Shown here: positions 21,888 to 31,746 of the stretch, piece by piece
How the letters are laid out: each line of letters opens with the position of its first letter
How positions within the stretch are numbered: position 1 is the stretch's first letter
NCBI RefSeq assembly: GCF_001440345.1
Contig: NZ_LJYX01000017.1
Location: 434,001 to 498,000 of the forward strand
Source: Colwellia sp. TT2012
GTDB taxonomy: Bacteria > Pseudomonadota > Gammaproteobacteria > Enterobacterales > Alteromonadaceae
DNA length: 64,000 nucleotides
Direction: 5' to 3'
Notes under the pieces: generated by a model
Told to the model about the DNA's origin: nothing
Database searches by the model: none
Seen by the model: only the letters and a program-made list of their open reading frames with translations
Position numbers and translations under genes: made by a program

Positions 21888-22206
21888 GTGGGGTTTAGCA
21901 CTCAAGGAATGAGTACTATTCGCTTGATATTTACCTGATAGCAAACACTGGTGTTACTGACCTACTATGCTTTCAAGCAAAAAAACAGTCATTACCATGA
22001 TTGTACAAAACAATAGCTAATTGATCTCTCATGGATTTTTCTGGGCAATTACAATTTAATTCTATAAATTTCTTAGCAAAATCAGCCAGAACAACTAACC
22101 TTAAATTATAGCAGTTACTTTTTACTTTACCTTTACAAGCTGTTAGGTACTAACTTTTTGCTAATTCATCTTAAATGGATAGTTTTTCGCTCTTTTGGAG
22201 GTAGTT

Positions 22207-24141
22207 ATGAGTATTTTTCAACATTATCAAACACGTTATGAACAAGCCCAACAAGAAGAATTTAGCTTGCAAGAATTTTTAACTATCTGTAAAGACGATA
22301 ATCTAGCTTACGCTAGTGCATCAGAACGCTTGCTTCTTGCCATTGGTGAACCTGAAATGGTAGATACAGCCACAGATCCGAAACTCAGTAGGATATTCTC
22401 CAACAGGGTTATTAAGCGCTATCCTGCTTTTACAGATTTTTACGGCATGGAGGAAGCCATTGAGCAAATAGTTTCTTATCTAAAACATGCTTCACAAGGA
22501 TTAGAAGAGCATAAACAGATCTTGTATTTATTAGGCCCGGTAGGCGGCGGTAAATCCTCAATAGCTGAAAAATTAAAATTCCTGATGCAACAAAAGCCTA
22601 TTTATGTTTTAAGTGCCAATGGCATACGTAGTCCGGTAAATGATCACCCCTTCTGCTTATTTGATGCAAATTCAGACGGTAAAATCTTAAAAGAAGAATA
22701 CAATATCCCAGAGCGTTACTTGAACAATATTATTTCTCCTTGGGCGGCAAAACGCTTAAATGAATATAAAGGTGATATTGCTCAATTTAAAGTGGTAAAA
22801 ATTTACCCTTCTATTTTGGATCAAATTGCCATCGCTAAAACAGAGCCTGGTGATGATAATAATCAAGATATTTCAGCGCTTGTTGGTAAAGTCGATATTA
22901 GGCAGCTTGAGCATTTTGCTCAAAACGATGCGGATGCTTATAGCTATTCAGGCGCTTTGTGTCGTGCCAATCAAGGCTTAATGGAATTTGTTGAAATGTT
23001 TAAAGCACCTATTAAAGTGCTGCATCCATTACTGACTGCCACCCAAGAAGGTAATTATAACCCCACAGAGGGTCTTTCAGCTTTACCATTTAACGGAATT
23101 ATACTTGCCCATTCAAATGAATCTGAATGGACCACTTTTAAAAATAACAAAAACAACGAAGCATTCTTAGATCGGGTATATATTGTTAAAGTGCCTTATT
23201 GCATGCGTATTTCTGAAGAAGTTAAGATCTATAAAAAACTACTTGAAAACAGTGAATTAAAAACGGCGCAATGTGCGCCAGATACTTTAGATATTCTTGC
23301 GCAATTCTCGGTCTTATCTCGTTTAAAAGACCCTGTTAACTCAAGCATTTATTCAAAAATGCGTGTTTATAATGGCGAGACACTTAAGGATACCGATCCA
23401 AAAGCAAAATCCTATCAAGAGTACCGTGACTATGCTGGCATTGATGAAGGTATGTCAGGACTTTCTACTCGCTTTGCTTTTAAGATTTTATCTCGGGTAT
23501 TTAACTTCGATAGTGCTGAAATCGCGGCAAACCCTGTGCACTTATTCTATGTATTAGAGCAACAAGTTGAACGAGAGCAACTGCCCAAAGAAACCGCAGA
23601 TCGCTATATGGAATTTATCAAAGGCTACCTGACCCCTCAATATATTGAGTTTATTGGTAAAGAAATACAAACCGCCTACTTAGAGTCTTACTCCGAATAC
23701 GGACAAAACATTTTTGACCGATATGTCACTTATGCAGATTTTTGGATTCAAGATCAAGAGTATAGAGATGCAGAGACCGGTCAGCTATTTGATCGTCAAT
23801 CTCTTAATGATGAATTAGAGAAAATTGAAAAACCAGCAGGTATAAGCAACCCGAAGGATTTCCGTAATGAAATTGTTAATTTCGTCCTACGGGCAAAAGC
23901 CAATAATAATGGTCAAAATCCACTTTGGACTAGCTATGAAAAACTACGTATCGTTATTGAGAAAAAAATGTTTTCCAATACTGAAGATTTATTACCTGTT
24001 ATTTCTTTTAATGCTAAGACATCAAGCGATGACCAACAAAAACATGATGATTTTGTTAAACGTATGATGACAAAAGGCTATACCCAAAAGCAAGTACGCT
24101 TATTGTCTGAGTGGTATTTACGGGTTAGAAAGTCTTCTTAA
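22207..24141 (+). CDS. prkA: PrkA-type serine protein kinase (YeaG)
   Basis: A 644-residue AAA+-related kinase/protease, the same length as E. coli YeaG. The P-loop GPVGGGKSS is at residues 110-118; the C-terminal third is the PrkA kinase-like domain. The ATG at 22207 has a perfect GGAGG site five bases upstream; an ATG 12 bp earlier overlaps that site and is rejected. First gene of prkA-yeaH-spoVR, a stress and starvation operon (sigma-S and nitrogen-responsive in E. coli). The substrate here is unknown. Confidence 0.93.
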   Translation: MSIFQHYQTRYEQAQQEEFSLQEFLTICKDDNLAYASASERLLLAIGEPEMVDTATDPKLSRIFSNRVIKRYPAFTDFYGMEEAIEQIVSYLKHASQGLEEHKQILYLLGPVGGGKSSIAEKLKFLMQQKPIYVLSANGIRSPVNDHPFCLFDANSDGKILKEEYNIPERYLNNIISPWAAKRLNEYKGDIAQFKVVKIYPSILDQIAIAKTEPGDDNNQDISALVGKVDIRQLEHFAQNDADAYSYSGALCRANQGLMEFVEMFKAPIKVLHPLLTATQEGNYNPTEGLSALPFNGIILAHSNESEWTTFKNNKNNEAFLDRVYIVKVPYCMRISEEVKIYKKLLENSELKTAQCAPDTLDILAQFSVLSRLKDPVNSSIYSKMRVYNGETLKDTDPKAKSYQEYRDYAGIDEGMSGLSTRFAFKILSRVFNFDSAEIAANPVHLFYVLEQQVEREQLPKETADRYMEFIKGYLTPQYIEFIGKEIQTAYLESYSEYGQNIFDRYVTYADFWIQDQEYRDAETGQLFDRQSLNDELEKIEKPAGISNPKDFRNEIVNFVLRAKANNNGQNPLWTSYEKLRIVIEKKMFSNTEDLLPVISFNAKTSSDDQQKHDDFVKRMMTKGYTQKQVRLLSEWYLRVRKSS

Positions 24142-24193
24142 GTCGTATCTCTTGCGCAATATGGATAAGCTAAAAAAGAGATAAGGATAATAT

Positions 24194-25471
24194 ATGGCCA
24201 ATTTTATTGATAGACGTCTTAACAGTAAAAATAAAAGTACCGTTAATCGGCAACGTTTTTTAAGGCGTTATAAAAATCAAATTAAAAAATCTGTCTCGGA
24301 TGCAATAAACCAACGAGGTGTGACAGATATAGATTCTGGTGAAAGCATCATTATCCCCAAACAGGATTTATCCGAGCCGATTTTCCATCAAGGTGATGGC
24401 GGTGTAAAAGATAGAGTACATCCAGGTAATGATCAATATTCTCCTGGTGATAAAATCCCTCGTCCGCCGAAACAGCAAGGCCAAGGTGCTGGCCAAGGAG
24501 ATGCTAGTAATAGCGGAGAAGGCGAAGATGACTTTACCTTTTCAATTTCAAAGGAAGAATATCTAAACCTTCTTTTTGAAGACTTAGAGCTACCCAACCT
24601 TGAGAAAAATCAATTAGATAAAATGATTGAATATAAAACGGTGCGCAGTGGTTTTTGCTCAGAGGGTGTGGCATCAAATATAGATATTGTTAAATCACTG
24701 CAAGGCTCCATTGCCCGTCGCATAGCAATGACCACCTCAAAACGTAAAAAGTTAAAAGAGCTCGAGCAAGCACTTCTAGCACTGAGTCAAGATACCCATG
24801 ATCATATTCAACAAGAGCGTGCGTTGCGACTTGAGATTACAGCACTAAAAAACAAAATAGCCAAAGTACCTTTTATTGATACTTTCGACTTACGTTTTCG
24901 TAATTATACTAAGCAAGCAGTCCCTACGTCAAAAGCGGTAATGTTTTGCTTAATGGATGTTTCAGGCTCGATGGATCAAGCAACGAAAGAAATGGCAAAA
25001 CGTTTTTATATTTTACTATATCTATTTCTTAGTCGCACCTATAAAAATATTGATGTTATTTATATCCGGCACCATACCCAAGCGAAAGAAGTCGATGAAC
25101 ATGAATTTTTTTACTCCCAAGAGACCGGCGGAACAATTGCATCAAGTGCCTTAGAGTTAATGAATGATATTATCTGCGAACGCTATAATGATAATCAATG
25201 GAACATTTATGGTGCCCAAGCTTCTGATGGCGATAACTGGGCAGATGACTCGCCCCGCTGTCAAACAATTTTACAGCAACAAATACTGCCTAAAAGCCGC
25301 TATTTTAGTTATATAGAAATAACCCAAAGAGCACACCAAACCCTATGGAAACACTATCAACAAGTGGAGCAGTCTAATACGAACTTTGCCATGCAGCATA
25401 TCAAATCAGTCGCTGATATTTACCCGGTATTTAGGGAGCTTTTCAAAAAGAACACACAAAGTGCCACGTAA
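24194..25471 (+). CDS. yeaH: YeaH/YhbH-family VWA protein (DUF444)
   Basis: A 425-residue protein. The N-terminal basic region ([24 protein letters not shown]) and the Gly/Gln-rich linker (about 90-110) are as in the family. A von Willebrand A-like domain begins at [12 protein letters not shown] with a MIDAS DxSxS motif. It is followed by [11 protein letters not shown] and [14 protein letters not shown]. Works with PrkA and SpoVR. It starts 52 bp after prkA, behind AAGGATAA. Confidence 0.93.
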   Translation: MANFIDRRLNSKNKSTVNRQRFLRRYKNQIKKSVSDAINQRGVTDIDSGESIIIPKQDLSEPIFHQGDGGVKDRVHPGNDQYSPGDKIPRPPKQQGQGAGQGDASNSGEGEDDFTFSISKEEYLNLLFEDLELPNLEKNQLDKMIEYKTVRSGFCSEGVASNIDIVKSLQGSIARRIAMTTSKRKKLKELEQALLALSQDTHDHIQQERALRLEITALKNKIAKVPFIDTFDLRFRNYTKQAVPTSKAVMFCLMDVSGSMDQATKEMAKRFYILLYLFLSRTYKNIDVIYIRHHTQAKEVDEHEFFYSQETGGTIASSALELMNDIICERYNDNQWNIYGAQASDGDNWADDSPRCQTILQQQILPKSRYFSYIEITQRAHQTLWKHYQQVEQSNTNFAMQHIKSVADIYPVFRELFKKNTQSAT

Positions 25472-25491
25472 CTTATTAAATGGGGTGATAG

Positions 25492-27030
25492 ATGACAAAC
25501 ACTAATGATGATACCGCTCAAAAAACTAAAGTAACGCCTTTAGACGATAGTCCAGATTGGACTTTTGACTTGCTTGGACAATATCAGCGAGAGATTGCGC
25601 GTGTTGCTGACTTTTACCGTCTAGATACTTATACCAATCAAATAGAGGTGATCACGGCGGAACAAATGATGGATGCATATGCCAGTGCGGGCATGCCTAT
25701 CGGTTATAGTCATTGGACCTTCGGCAAAAAATTCATTCAAACGGAACAAAACTATCAACGAGGCCAGATGGGCCTAGCTTATGAAATTGTAATAAATTCA
25801 AACCCTTGCATTTCATACTTGATGGAAGAAAATACCATGACCATGCAAGCACTGGTCATGGCACATGCTTGTTATGGTCATAACTCTTTCTTTAAAGGAA
25901 ATTATTTATTTAAATCATGGACTGATGCCAGTTCAATTATCGACTACTTACTTTTTGCCAAAAGTTATATTGCCAAGTGTGAACTAAAATATGGTATCAG
26001 TGAGGTTGAAGCTACTTTAGATGCCTGTCATGCCTTAATGAGTCATGGTGTTGACCGTTATAAAAGACCACAAAAAATATCACTCGATGAAGAACTTAGA
26101 AGACAATCTGAACGTGCTGAATATTTACAATCACAGGTAAACGCTTTATGGCGCACTGTCCCTAAAAAAGCACAGCAAGACGATGAGAAAAAAAACATAT
26201 TTCCCAAAGAGCCTCAAGAAAATCTTTTATATTTTATTGAGAAAAATGCCCCTTTGCTCAAACCTTGGCAAAGAGAAATTGTCAGAATCGTCAGGAAAAT
26301 ATCGCAATATTTCTACCCGCAGAAACAAACTCAAGTGATGAACGAAGGTTGGGCCTGTTTTTGGCACTACACTATTTTAAACCACTTATATGATGAGGGC
26401 TTAGTCACAGATAAATTTATGCTGGAGTTTTTACACAGTCATACTAATGTCGTTGCTCAACCTAAATACAACAGTAAATATTATTCAGGTATAAATCCTT
26501 ATGCTTTAGGTTTTAATATGTTCATTGATATCAGACGTATTTGTGAACACCCAACAGAAGAAGATAAAGAATATTTTCCTGAAATAGCGGGCAGTAACTG
26601 GCTAGATACGTTACATTTTGCCATGGAAAACTTTAAAGATGAAAGTTTTATCAGCCAATATTTATCGCCAAAACTAATGCGTGACTTTAAATTTTTTCAT
26701 ATTAATGATGATAGTGACAATAATTATGTTGAAATTGGTGCTATTCATAATGAGCAAGGCTATAAAAAAGTTCGTCAAAACCTAGCAAATCAGTATAACC
26801 TCAGTAATATTGAAGTAAATATCCAAATAATTGACGCAAATGTTGATGGTGACAGAGCGCTAACCCTTAGATACACGCCACACAATGGTGTAGAGCTTGG
26901 CGATTCAAAAGATGAGGTATTAAAGCACCTGCATTATTTATGGCACTTTGACGTTAAGATTGTGCAAGAAATGAAATCAGGTGAAGATAAGATCATTGCC
27001 AGCTGTTCACAAAAAAATAAAGACGATTAA
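25492..27030 (+). CDS. ycgB: SpoVR-family protein (YcgB)
   Basis: A 512-residue cytoplasmic protein of the SpoVR family. Diagnostic stretches are PDWTFDLLGQYQREI, HACYGHNSFFKGNY, PWQREIVRIVRKISQYFYPQKQTQVMNEGWACFWHY and NPYALGFNMFIDI. Biochemical role is unsettled; E. coli YcgB acts in the same stress module as YeaG and YeaH. It starts 20 bp after yeaH. Its TAA stop forms the three-base loop of the operon terminator. Confidence 0.92.
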   Translation: MTNTNDDTAQKTKVTPLDDSPDWTFDLLGQYQREIARVADFYRLDTYTNQIEVITAEQMMDAYASAGMPIGYSHWTFGKKFIQTEQNYQRGQMGLAYEIVINSNPCISYLMEENTMTMQALVMAHACYGHNSFFKGNYLFKSWTDASSIIDYLLFAKSYIAKCELKYGISEVEATLDACHALMSHGVDRYKRPQKISLDEELRRQSERAEYLQSQVNALWRTVPKKAQQDDEKKNIFPKEPQENLLYFIEKNAPLLKPWQREIVRIVRKISQYFYPQKQTQVMNEGWACFWHYTILNHLYDEGLVTDKFMLEFLHSHTNVVAQPKYNSKYYSGINPYALGFNMFIDIRRICEHPTEEDKEYFPEIAGSNWLDTLHFAMENFKDESFISQYLSPKLMRDFKFFHINDDSDNNYVEIGAIHNEQGYKKVRQNLANQYNLSNIEVNIQIIDANVDGDRALTLRYTPHNGVELGDSKDEVLKHLHYLWHFDVKIVQEMKSGEDKIIASCSQKNKDD

Positions 27031-27043
27031 ATCGTCTTTATTT
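27015..27043 (+). terminator. prkA operon terminator overlapping the spoVR stop
   Basis: A 13-bp perfect stem, AAATAAAGACGAT and its complement, is separated only by TAA, which is the stop codon of the SpoVR gene (27028-27030). A T-rich tail follows. Because of its symmetry it could also serve fadR from the other side. Confidence 0.75.
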
Positions 27044-27070
27044 AAAATTGCTGACCATAGCGATTAAAAA

Positions 27071-27784
27071 TTAATCGACAGATAATTCTTTCAAAACATC
27101 ATCTTTTAACTCAGCCCATAGTGCGCCAGAATCAATGCCGTATTTACGAACTACAAATATTGCGTCTTCATACTTTTCGGCTTTAGCCAACTCTATTAAC
27201 GTTTGGTAATATGCTCTAGTGATCTCACGCCCTTTAGGGTGAGAAAAATACAAGTTACCAATACGAGAGTACAGACCACCCAAACCATTTAGAATAAGTA
27301 AATAAATAGAGTTCCCAGAAGCGACGACTAAATCTTTATTTAACTGATAGTCAAATTTAGTAAAAGCTTCACCTGTGTCTTCAACGTCTTTATAGGCTTC
27401 AAGGGTTGCTATGGCTTTTTCTGGGTTGTTTTTTAAGGCACCACGGACATAAATAGCACTGATATTGGTACGAGCTGATAATAAGTTATCAACTAAATCA
27501 GGAATTCCCTCTTGGTCTAATTGCGCCAACGTTTCTAGGATATTTAAACTAGAGGTTTCCCAAAAATTATTAACTTTGGTCGGTTTTCCATGTTGTATCG
27601 TTAACCAGCCATCACGAGCCAAACGCTGTAAGACTTCTCTTAGGGTGGTACGTGTTACACCGATAAGTTCCGATAGTTCACGCTCTGCAGGTAATATAGT
27701 GCCGGGAGGAAAACCACCATTCCAAATGGATTCAACGATATATTGTTCTGCAAATCCTGCTGGGCTTTTAGCTTTTATGACCAT
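27071..27784 (-). CDS. fadR: Fatty acid metabolism regulator FadR
   Basis: A 237-residue GntR-family regulator. The N-terminal winged helix has [40 protein letters not shown]. The C-terminal all-helical acyl-CoA domain is of FadR type. It represses beta-oxidation and activates unsaturated fatty acid synthesis; acyl-CoA releases it from DNA. It is divergent from nhaD, as fadR is from nhaB in E. coli. Confidence 0.94.
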   Translation of the reverse strand: MVIKAKSPAGFAEQYIVESIWNGGFPPGTILPAERELSELIGVTRTTLREVLQRLARDGWLTIQHGKPTKVNNFWETSSLNILETLAQLDQEGIPDLVDNLLSARTNISAIYVRGALKNNPEKAIATLEAYKDVEDTGEAFTKFDYQLNKDLVVASGNSIYLLILNGLGGLYSRIGNLYFSHPKGREITRAYYQTLIELAKAEKYEDAIFVVRKYGIDSGALWAELKDDVLKELSVD

Positions 27785-28059
27785 TGACTATAATTACCTG
27801 ATAATAGTTGTAAATTGAGGATGGATTTCCAACAGATTGTACCAGAAGTATAGTTATGCACAAGAGCCTTACAATTACTCGCTGGTGAAAGTAAAAACTA
27901 AGCATTCGCTTGTTAAAAGTCAAATTGATAACTAATACCAATAAAATTAATTAATTTCAAAGGCTTTGTTGTGTCATTCAGTTAAAAATTTGATAGAATT
28001 CCAAGCTAATAATAATCGCTAAAATTGCATACAATTTCACAGCCCATTTAGAGAATTAC

Positions 28060-29460
28060 ATGAAACAACTTTTATACGTTTTACTGGCGTTATCTGCGGT
28101 GCTCTTTCCAAGCATGGCTTTTGCTGTCGAGGCAGCACACCAAAATATTGATTTAACAGGTCACTGGATTGGCTACACCGCTATAGCAATTTTTGTTCTA
28201 GCCTATACTCTGGTTATTTTAGAAGAACAGTTGCACCTGAGAAAATCAAAACCGGTACTGCTTGCTGCCGGCCTTATTTGGATATTAATTGCTGCCTATT
28301 ATAACTCTCAAGGTATGCCAGACGCTGCTGCCGTAGCCATTCGTCATAATTTCTTAGAATATACCGAGTTATTCTTCTTTTTATTAGTCGCTATGACTTA
28401 CATTAATGCCATGTTAGAGCGTGATGTTTTTAATGCTCTGCGCGATTGGTTAGTACAAAAAGGCTTTAGCTATAAAACGCTATTTTGGCTAACCGGTATT
28501 CTGGCCTTCTTTATCTCACCTATTGCAGATAACTTAACCACTGCACTTATTATGTGTGCGGTAGTTTTAGCGGTTGGTAAAGATGAGCCTAAATTTATTG
28601 CCATGAGTTGTGTCAATATTGTCATTGGCGCAAATGCCGGTGGTGCATTTAGCCCATTTGGTGACATTACTACCCTAATGGTATGGCAAAAAGGTATTCT
28701 TGAGTTTACTGAATTCTTTGCGCTATTCTTACCAGCTGTAGTGAACTTTGTTATTCCTGCCTTTATTATGCAATTCTTTATACCTACAGGTAAGCCAAGT
28801 GCTATTTCAGGCGCAATGACGCCGATCAAAAAAGGCGGGTTAACCATAGTAGGCTTGTTTATTTTGACTATTATTACGGCAGTATCTTTCCATAACTTCC
28901 TACATTTACCACCCGTATTTGGCATGATGTTAGGTTTATCTTATTTGAAATTCTTTGGTTACTACCTTCGTCAATCAGGTCTAGGTGAAATCGACAAATC
29001 AGATTCACCTACCGGCCATATAATTAATGATGATTTTGATATTTTTGACAAAATTGCCAAAGCCGAATGGGATACACTATTCTTCTTCTACGGCGTTATT
29101 TTAGCGGTTGGTGGTTTAGGCTTTATTGGTTACTTAGGCATGGCTTCAGAATTCATGTACGGCGAATTAGGGGCAACAAATGCCAATATTATAGTCGGTC
29201 TATTATCGGCCATTGTTGATAACATCCCGGTGATGTTTGCGGTATTAACCATGAACCCTGATATGTCAGACACCCAATGGTTGCTCGTTACGCTAACGGC
29301 GGGTGTCGGTGGTAGTTTATTATCTGTTGGCTCTGCTGCGGGTGTTGCGCTAATGGGACAAGCACGTGGCTATTATACCTTCTTTAGTCACTTAAAATGG
29401 ACGCCGGTAATTGCCCTTGGCTACGCTGCCAGTATTTATGTGCATTTATTAATAAACTAA
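28060..29460 (+). CDS. nhaD: NhaD-family Na+/H+ antiporter
   Basis: A 466-residue protein with a cleavable-looking signal (MKQLLYVLLALSAVLFPSMAFA) and about 12 further transmembrane helices. FISPIADNLTTALIMC, NIVIGANAGGAFSPFGDITTLMVWQ and LSAIVDNIPVMFAVLTM are characteristic NhaD/IT-superfamily motifs with conserved Asp and Asn residues. It exports Na+ and Li+, mainly at alkaline pH. It occupies the place between fadR and dsbB that belongs to nhaB in enterics. Confidence 0.93.
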   Translation: MKQLLYVLLALSAVLFPSMAFAVEAAHQNIDLTGHWIGYTAIAIFVLAYTLVILEEQLHLRKSKPVLLAAGLIWILIAAYYNSQGMPDAAAVAIRHNFLEYTELFFFLLVAMTYINAMLERDVFNALRDWLVQKGFSYKTLFWLTGILAFFISPIADNLTTALIMCAVVLAVGKDEPKFIAMSCVNIVIGANAGGAFSPFGDITTLMVWQKGILEFTEFFALFLPAVVNFVIPAFIMQFFIPTGKPSAISGAMTPIKKGGLTIVGLFILTIITAVSFHNFLHLPPVFGMMLGLSYLKFFGYYLRQSGLGEIDKSDSPTGHIINDDFDIFDKIAKAEWDTLFFFYGVILAVGGLGFIGYLGMASEFMYGELGATNANIIVGLLSAIVDNIPVMFAVLTMNPDMSDTQWLLVTLTAGVGGSLLSVGSAAGVALMGQARGYYTFFSHLKWTPVIALGYAASIYVHLLIN

Positions 29461-29476
29461 TCATCGGTATTAAATG

Positions 29477-29506
29477 CTGACATTAATAATGTCATATTAA
29501 TGTCAG
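29477..29506. repeat. Hairpin in the nhaD-dsbB spacer
   Basis: Perfect 12-bp arms, CTGACATTAATA and TATTAATGTCAG, with a 6-base loop. It lies 17 bp after the nhaD stop. With no T tract, it may protect or process the mRNA rather than terminate. Confidence 0.5.
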
Positions 29507-29544
29507 GAGAAAGCCAAGCAGCTTTTTCTTCATGGTACCTTTTA

Positions 29545-29578
29545 AAAAAGCTTCTATTTGGTTAGGAGCTTTTTTTTT
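29545..29578 (+). terminator. nhaD terminator
   Basis: AAAAAGCTTCTA, loop, TAGGAGCTTTTT with one mismatch, ending in a run of T residues. It lies upstream of the dsbB GTG and excludes the earlier TTG as the dsbB start. Confidence 0.7.
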
Positions 29579-29602
29579 ACTCAATTTGTTAAAGGATCTT
29601 TT

Positions 29603-30121
29603 GTGAATTACTTAAGCAATATCACCACACGTCAAAAACCATGGTTACTACTGGCTATCTCAGCTCTAACCATAGAGCTATCTGCTTTATTTTTTCAATA
29701 TGTTATGGATTTAGCGCCTTGCATTATGTGTGTCTATCAACGCCTGGCTATCTTGGCAATATTTTCCGCCGGCGTTATTGGCACTGTCGGTTGTCAAAAT
29801 GTATTTGCCAGAACATTGGCCTATCTATCTTGGGGGGGGAGCGCAATTTGGGGGTTCATCATAGCTTTAGAGCATGTTGACATGCAAGCGAACAGCGGTT
29901 CACTTTTTTTTAGCTGCGAGTTTATTCCTAACTTCCCGACTTGGGCGCCTTTACATCAATGGCTACCCTTATTATTTGAAGCAACGGGTGATTGTGGCGA
30001 GATAAGCTGGCAGTTTTTCGGCTTCAGTATGCCTCAGTGGATGGTGGTTATTTATGCTCTTTATACCCTAGCCTTCGCTGTTGTCCTTGTTAATCGTCTT
30101 ATCTGTGCGAAAAAGCCATAA
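29603..30121 (+). CDS. dsbB: Disulfide bond formation protein DsbB
   Basis: A 172-residue inner-membrane quinone reductase that re-oxidises DsbA. The first redox pair is CIMC (residues 40-43) and the second is Cys in [11 protein letters not shown] and Cys in [10 protein letters not shown]. Four transmembrane helices. I choose the GTG at 29603 because it follows AAGGA at proper spacing; the longer frame opens with TTG inside the nhaD terminator. It lies downstream of nhaD and ends at its own terminator. Confidence 0.92.
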   Translation: MNYLSNITTRQKPWLLLAISALTIELSALFFQYVMDLAPCIMCVYQRLAILAIFSAGVIGTVGCQNVFARTLAYLSWGGSAIWGFIIALEHVDMQANSGSLFFSCEFIPNFPTWAPLHQWLPLLFEATGDCGEISWQFFGFSMPQWMVVIYALYTLAFAVVLVNRLICAKKP

Positions 30122-30149
30122 GAGATAAGACATAGGTCGAAGTGAAGAT

Positions 30150-30190
30150 AAAAAGAGCAGATGCTAGCGTTAACAGTGTCTGCTCTTTTT
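30150..30190 (+). terminator. dsbB terminator
   Basis: AAAAAGAGCAGA and TCTGCTCTTTTT arms surround a 17-base loop. It lies 28 bp after dsbB and is nearly symmetrical. Confidence 0.75.
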
Positions 30191-30249
30191 CTTATACGGA
30201 GTTTACTCGTTGCTGACCTTTTTTGAGTAAGGCTATTAAATAAACCGCA

Positions 30250-31143
30250 TTAACGCCTGCCCATACTCACTGACCATGTTTCAAATATAGCGGCGCTGAC
30301 CACCATTAGTCCGCCGACCATAGTTAAAACGTTAGGACGTTCATGTAAAAGCATAAAGGCTAGTACGCTACCGTACAAGGGCTGTAAGCAAGAGATCAAA
30401 CCCGCTGTAGTTGCCGACAAATGCCGCAAACTTGAGGCAAATAGGGCGTGAGGAGTCGCAGTAAAGACGATACCAACCAATAACAGCAATAACCAGTCTC
30501 TTTCGGTTACTTGCCCTAGTGGTACCTCAATAAAAAGGCACAGCATCAAACAAGCAACTAATGTTTGATACAGCATGGTATGAGGCCCAGAATAATGGGA
30601 AAAATAATTTTTATGTAGGATATTTCTTAAGGCAAAAAATACCGCTGAAAATATTCCGGTAACAATACCGAGAGTTATTTGATTACCCAAGCTTATTTCA
30701 GGTATTAACAAGACAATACCGACAATAACCACTACAGCCATCAGCATATCTTTTACTTTTGGCAAACTTTTATTAAACAGCGGTTCAATAAATACCGTTA
30801 TTACCGGGTAAGTAAAAAAAGCAATGATACCAACAGTGACCCCGGCCATTTGCATCGCGGCAAAATAAGTAACCCAGTGTATGCCGACGACCACACCCAG
30901 TAATAAGGCAATACCATAGTCTTTCCTACTGGCTAAAGTGATTTTTTTCTTTTGCAACGTGAGCAAGGTAAAAAGTGCCAAGGCGGCTATACCCGTCCGG
31001 TACACCGTTATATCAAGCGCGGGCAAGCCAATCAGCTTAGAAAAAAGCGCGGTACCACCAAAAAGAAAAACGGCGATATGTAAATAGAGCAAGCTTTGTT
31101 GCTCGACATTTACCACTACAGGACTTTGACCGGTGTTGTTCAT
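30250..31143 (-). CDS. EamA-family (DMT) transporter
   Basis: A 297-residue permease with ten hydrophobic helices arranged as two EamA repeats (about 15-140 and 160-290). The repeat signature is seen in LLLLVGIVFTATPHALFASSLRHLSATTAGLISCLQPLYGSVLA. Substrate unknown; related proteins export amino acids or metabolites. It is followed on the same strand by nothing, and preceded by ycgN 29 bp upstream, so it may be the end of the ycgL-mltB-ycgN transcript. Confidence 0.85.
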   Translation of the reverse strand: MNNTGQSPVVVNVEQQSLLYLHIAVFLFGGTALFSKLIGLPALDITVYRTGIAALALFTLLTLQKKKITLASRKDYGIALLLGVVVGIHWVTYFAAMQMAGVTVGIIAFFTYPVITVFIEPLFNKSLPKVKDMLMAVVVIVGIVLLIPEISLGNQITLGIVTGIFSAVFFALRNILHKNYFSHYSGPHTMLYQTLVACLMLCLFIEVPLGQVTERDWLLLLLVGIVFTATPHALFASSLRHLSATTAGLISCLQPLYGSVLAFMLLHERPNVLTMVGGLMVVSAAIFETWSVSMGRR

Positions 31144-31171
31144 GATAAGCTGTGCATTATTTTAGTATGGC

Positions 31172-31693
31172 TTAATCAATATCATTTAATGGCCAAAGGA
31201 CAATATAATCTTCAAAATTTTCAATACTGACTTCATTATCTTTGACTATTTTCCCTCTTACCGACATACCCGCTTTATGCATTGCTGATTTTTTCCCATT
31301 ATGCAACAAAGGGTGCCATGACGGCATACCTCGTCCTTCTTGTAGGCGGCGGTAGGTACAACTTGGCGGCATAAAAAACACCGCATCAATATTATCTTGT
31401 GATAAACGTACGCAGTCAGGTACTAACGTGGTACGTTGCTCATATTTAGAACATTGGCAAGATTTCTCATTGAGCAAATGACAAGCAATATTAGAGTAAA
31501 AGATCTGTTCACCCTCTTTGATATGGTCGGTCGGTAAAAGCTCCGCCGCTTCATCAGTATGCTCGTCATCAATAAATTTATTCAGACAGCATTTAGCACA
31601 GCCATCACACAAGGATTCCCATTCAGGGCGAGTCATTTCTGCTAGGGTTTTAGTTTGCCAAAAAGGCTGTTCTACTGTTTTTGTATTGTTCAT
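31172..31693 (-). CDS. ycgN: YcgN family cysteine-cluster protein (UPF0260)
   Basis: A 173-residue protein with CDGCAKCCLNKF, then a Cys in ACHLLN, CQCSKYEQR, DCVRLS and CTYR, the cysteine pattern of the YcgN/YkgJ zinc or Fe-S cluster family. The GMPSWHPLLHNGK segment is characteristic of YcgN. Molecular function unknown. It lies downstream of ycgL and mltB in the same direction; ycgL and ycgN are also close in enterics. Confidence 0.9.
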   Translation of the reverse strand: MNNTKTVEQPFWQTKTLAEMTRPEWESLCDGCAKCCLNKFIDDEHTDEAAELLPTDHIKEGEQIFYSNIACHLLNEKSCQCSKYEQRTTLVPDCVRLSQDNIDAVFFMPPSCTYRRLQEGRGMPSWHPLLHNGKKSAMHKAGMSVRGKIVKDNEVSIENFEDYIVLWPLNDID

Positions 31694-31746
31694 TTACTAC
31701 TACTTTCTTTATTCATTAACGTTACTAACTAACATTGCTAATTGAT

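Noticed and set aside
21868..21889. The ACTGTA ... TACAGT dyad as a LexA (SOS) box
   Set aside because: LexA boxes are CTGT-N8-ACAG. Here the spacing between CTGT and ACAG is 12, which fits TyrR-type spacing instead.
29558..30121. A dsbB start at TTG 29558
   Set aside because: The codon is within the nhaD terminator and lacks a ribosome site. GTG at 29603 follows AAGGA and begins just before the first membrane helix.
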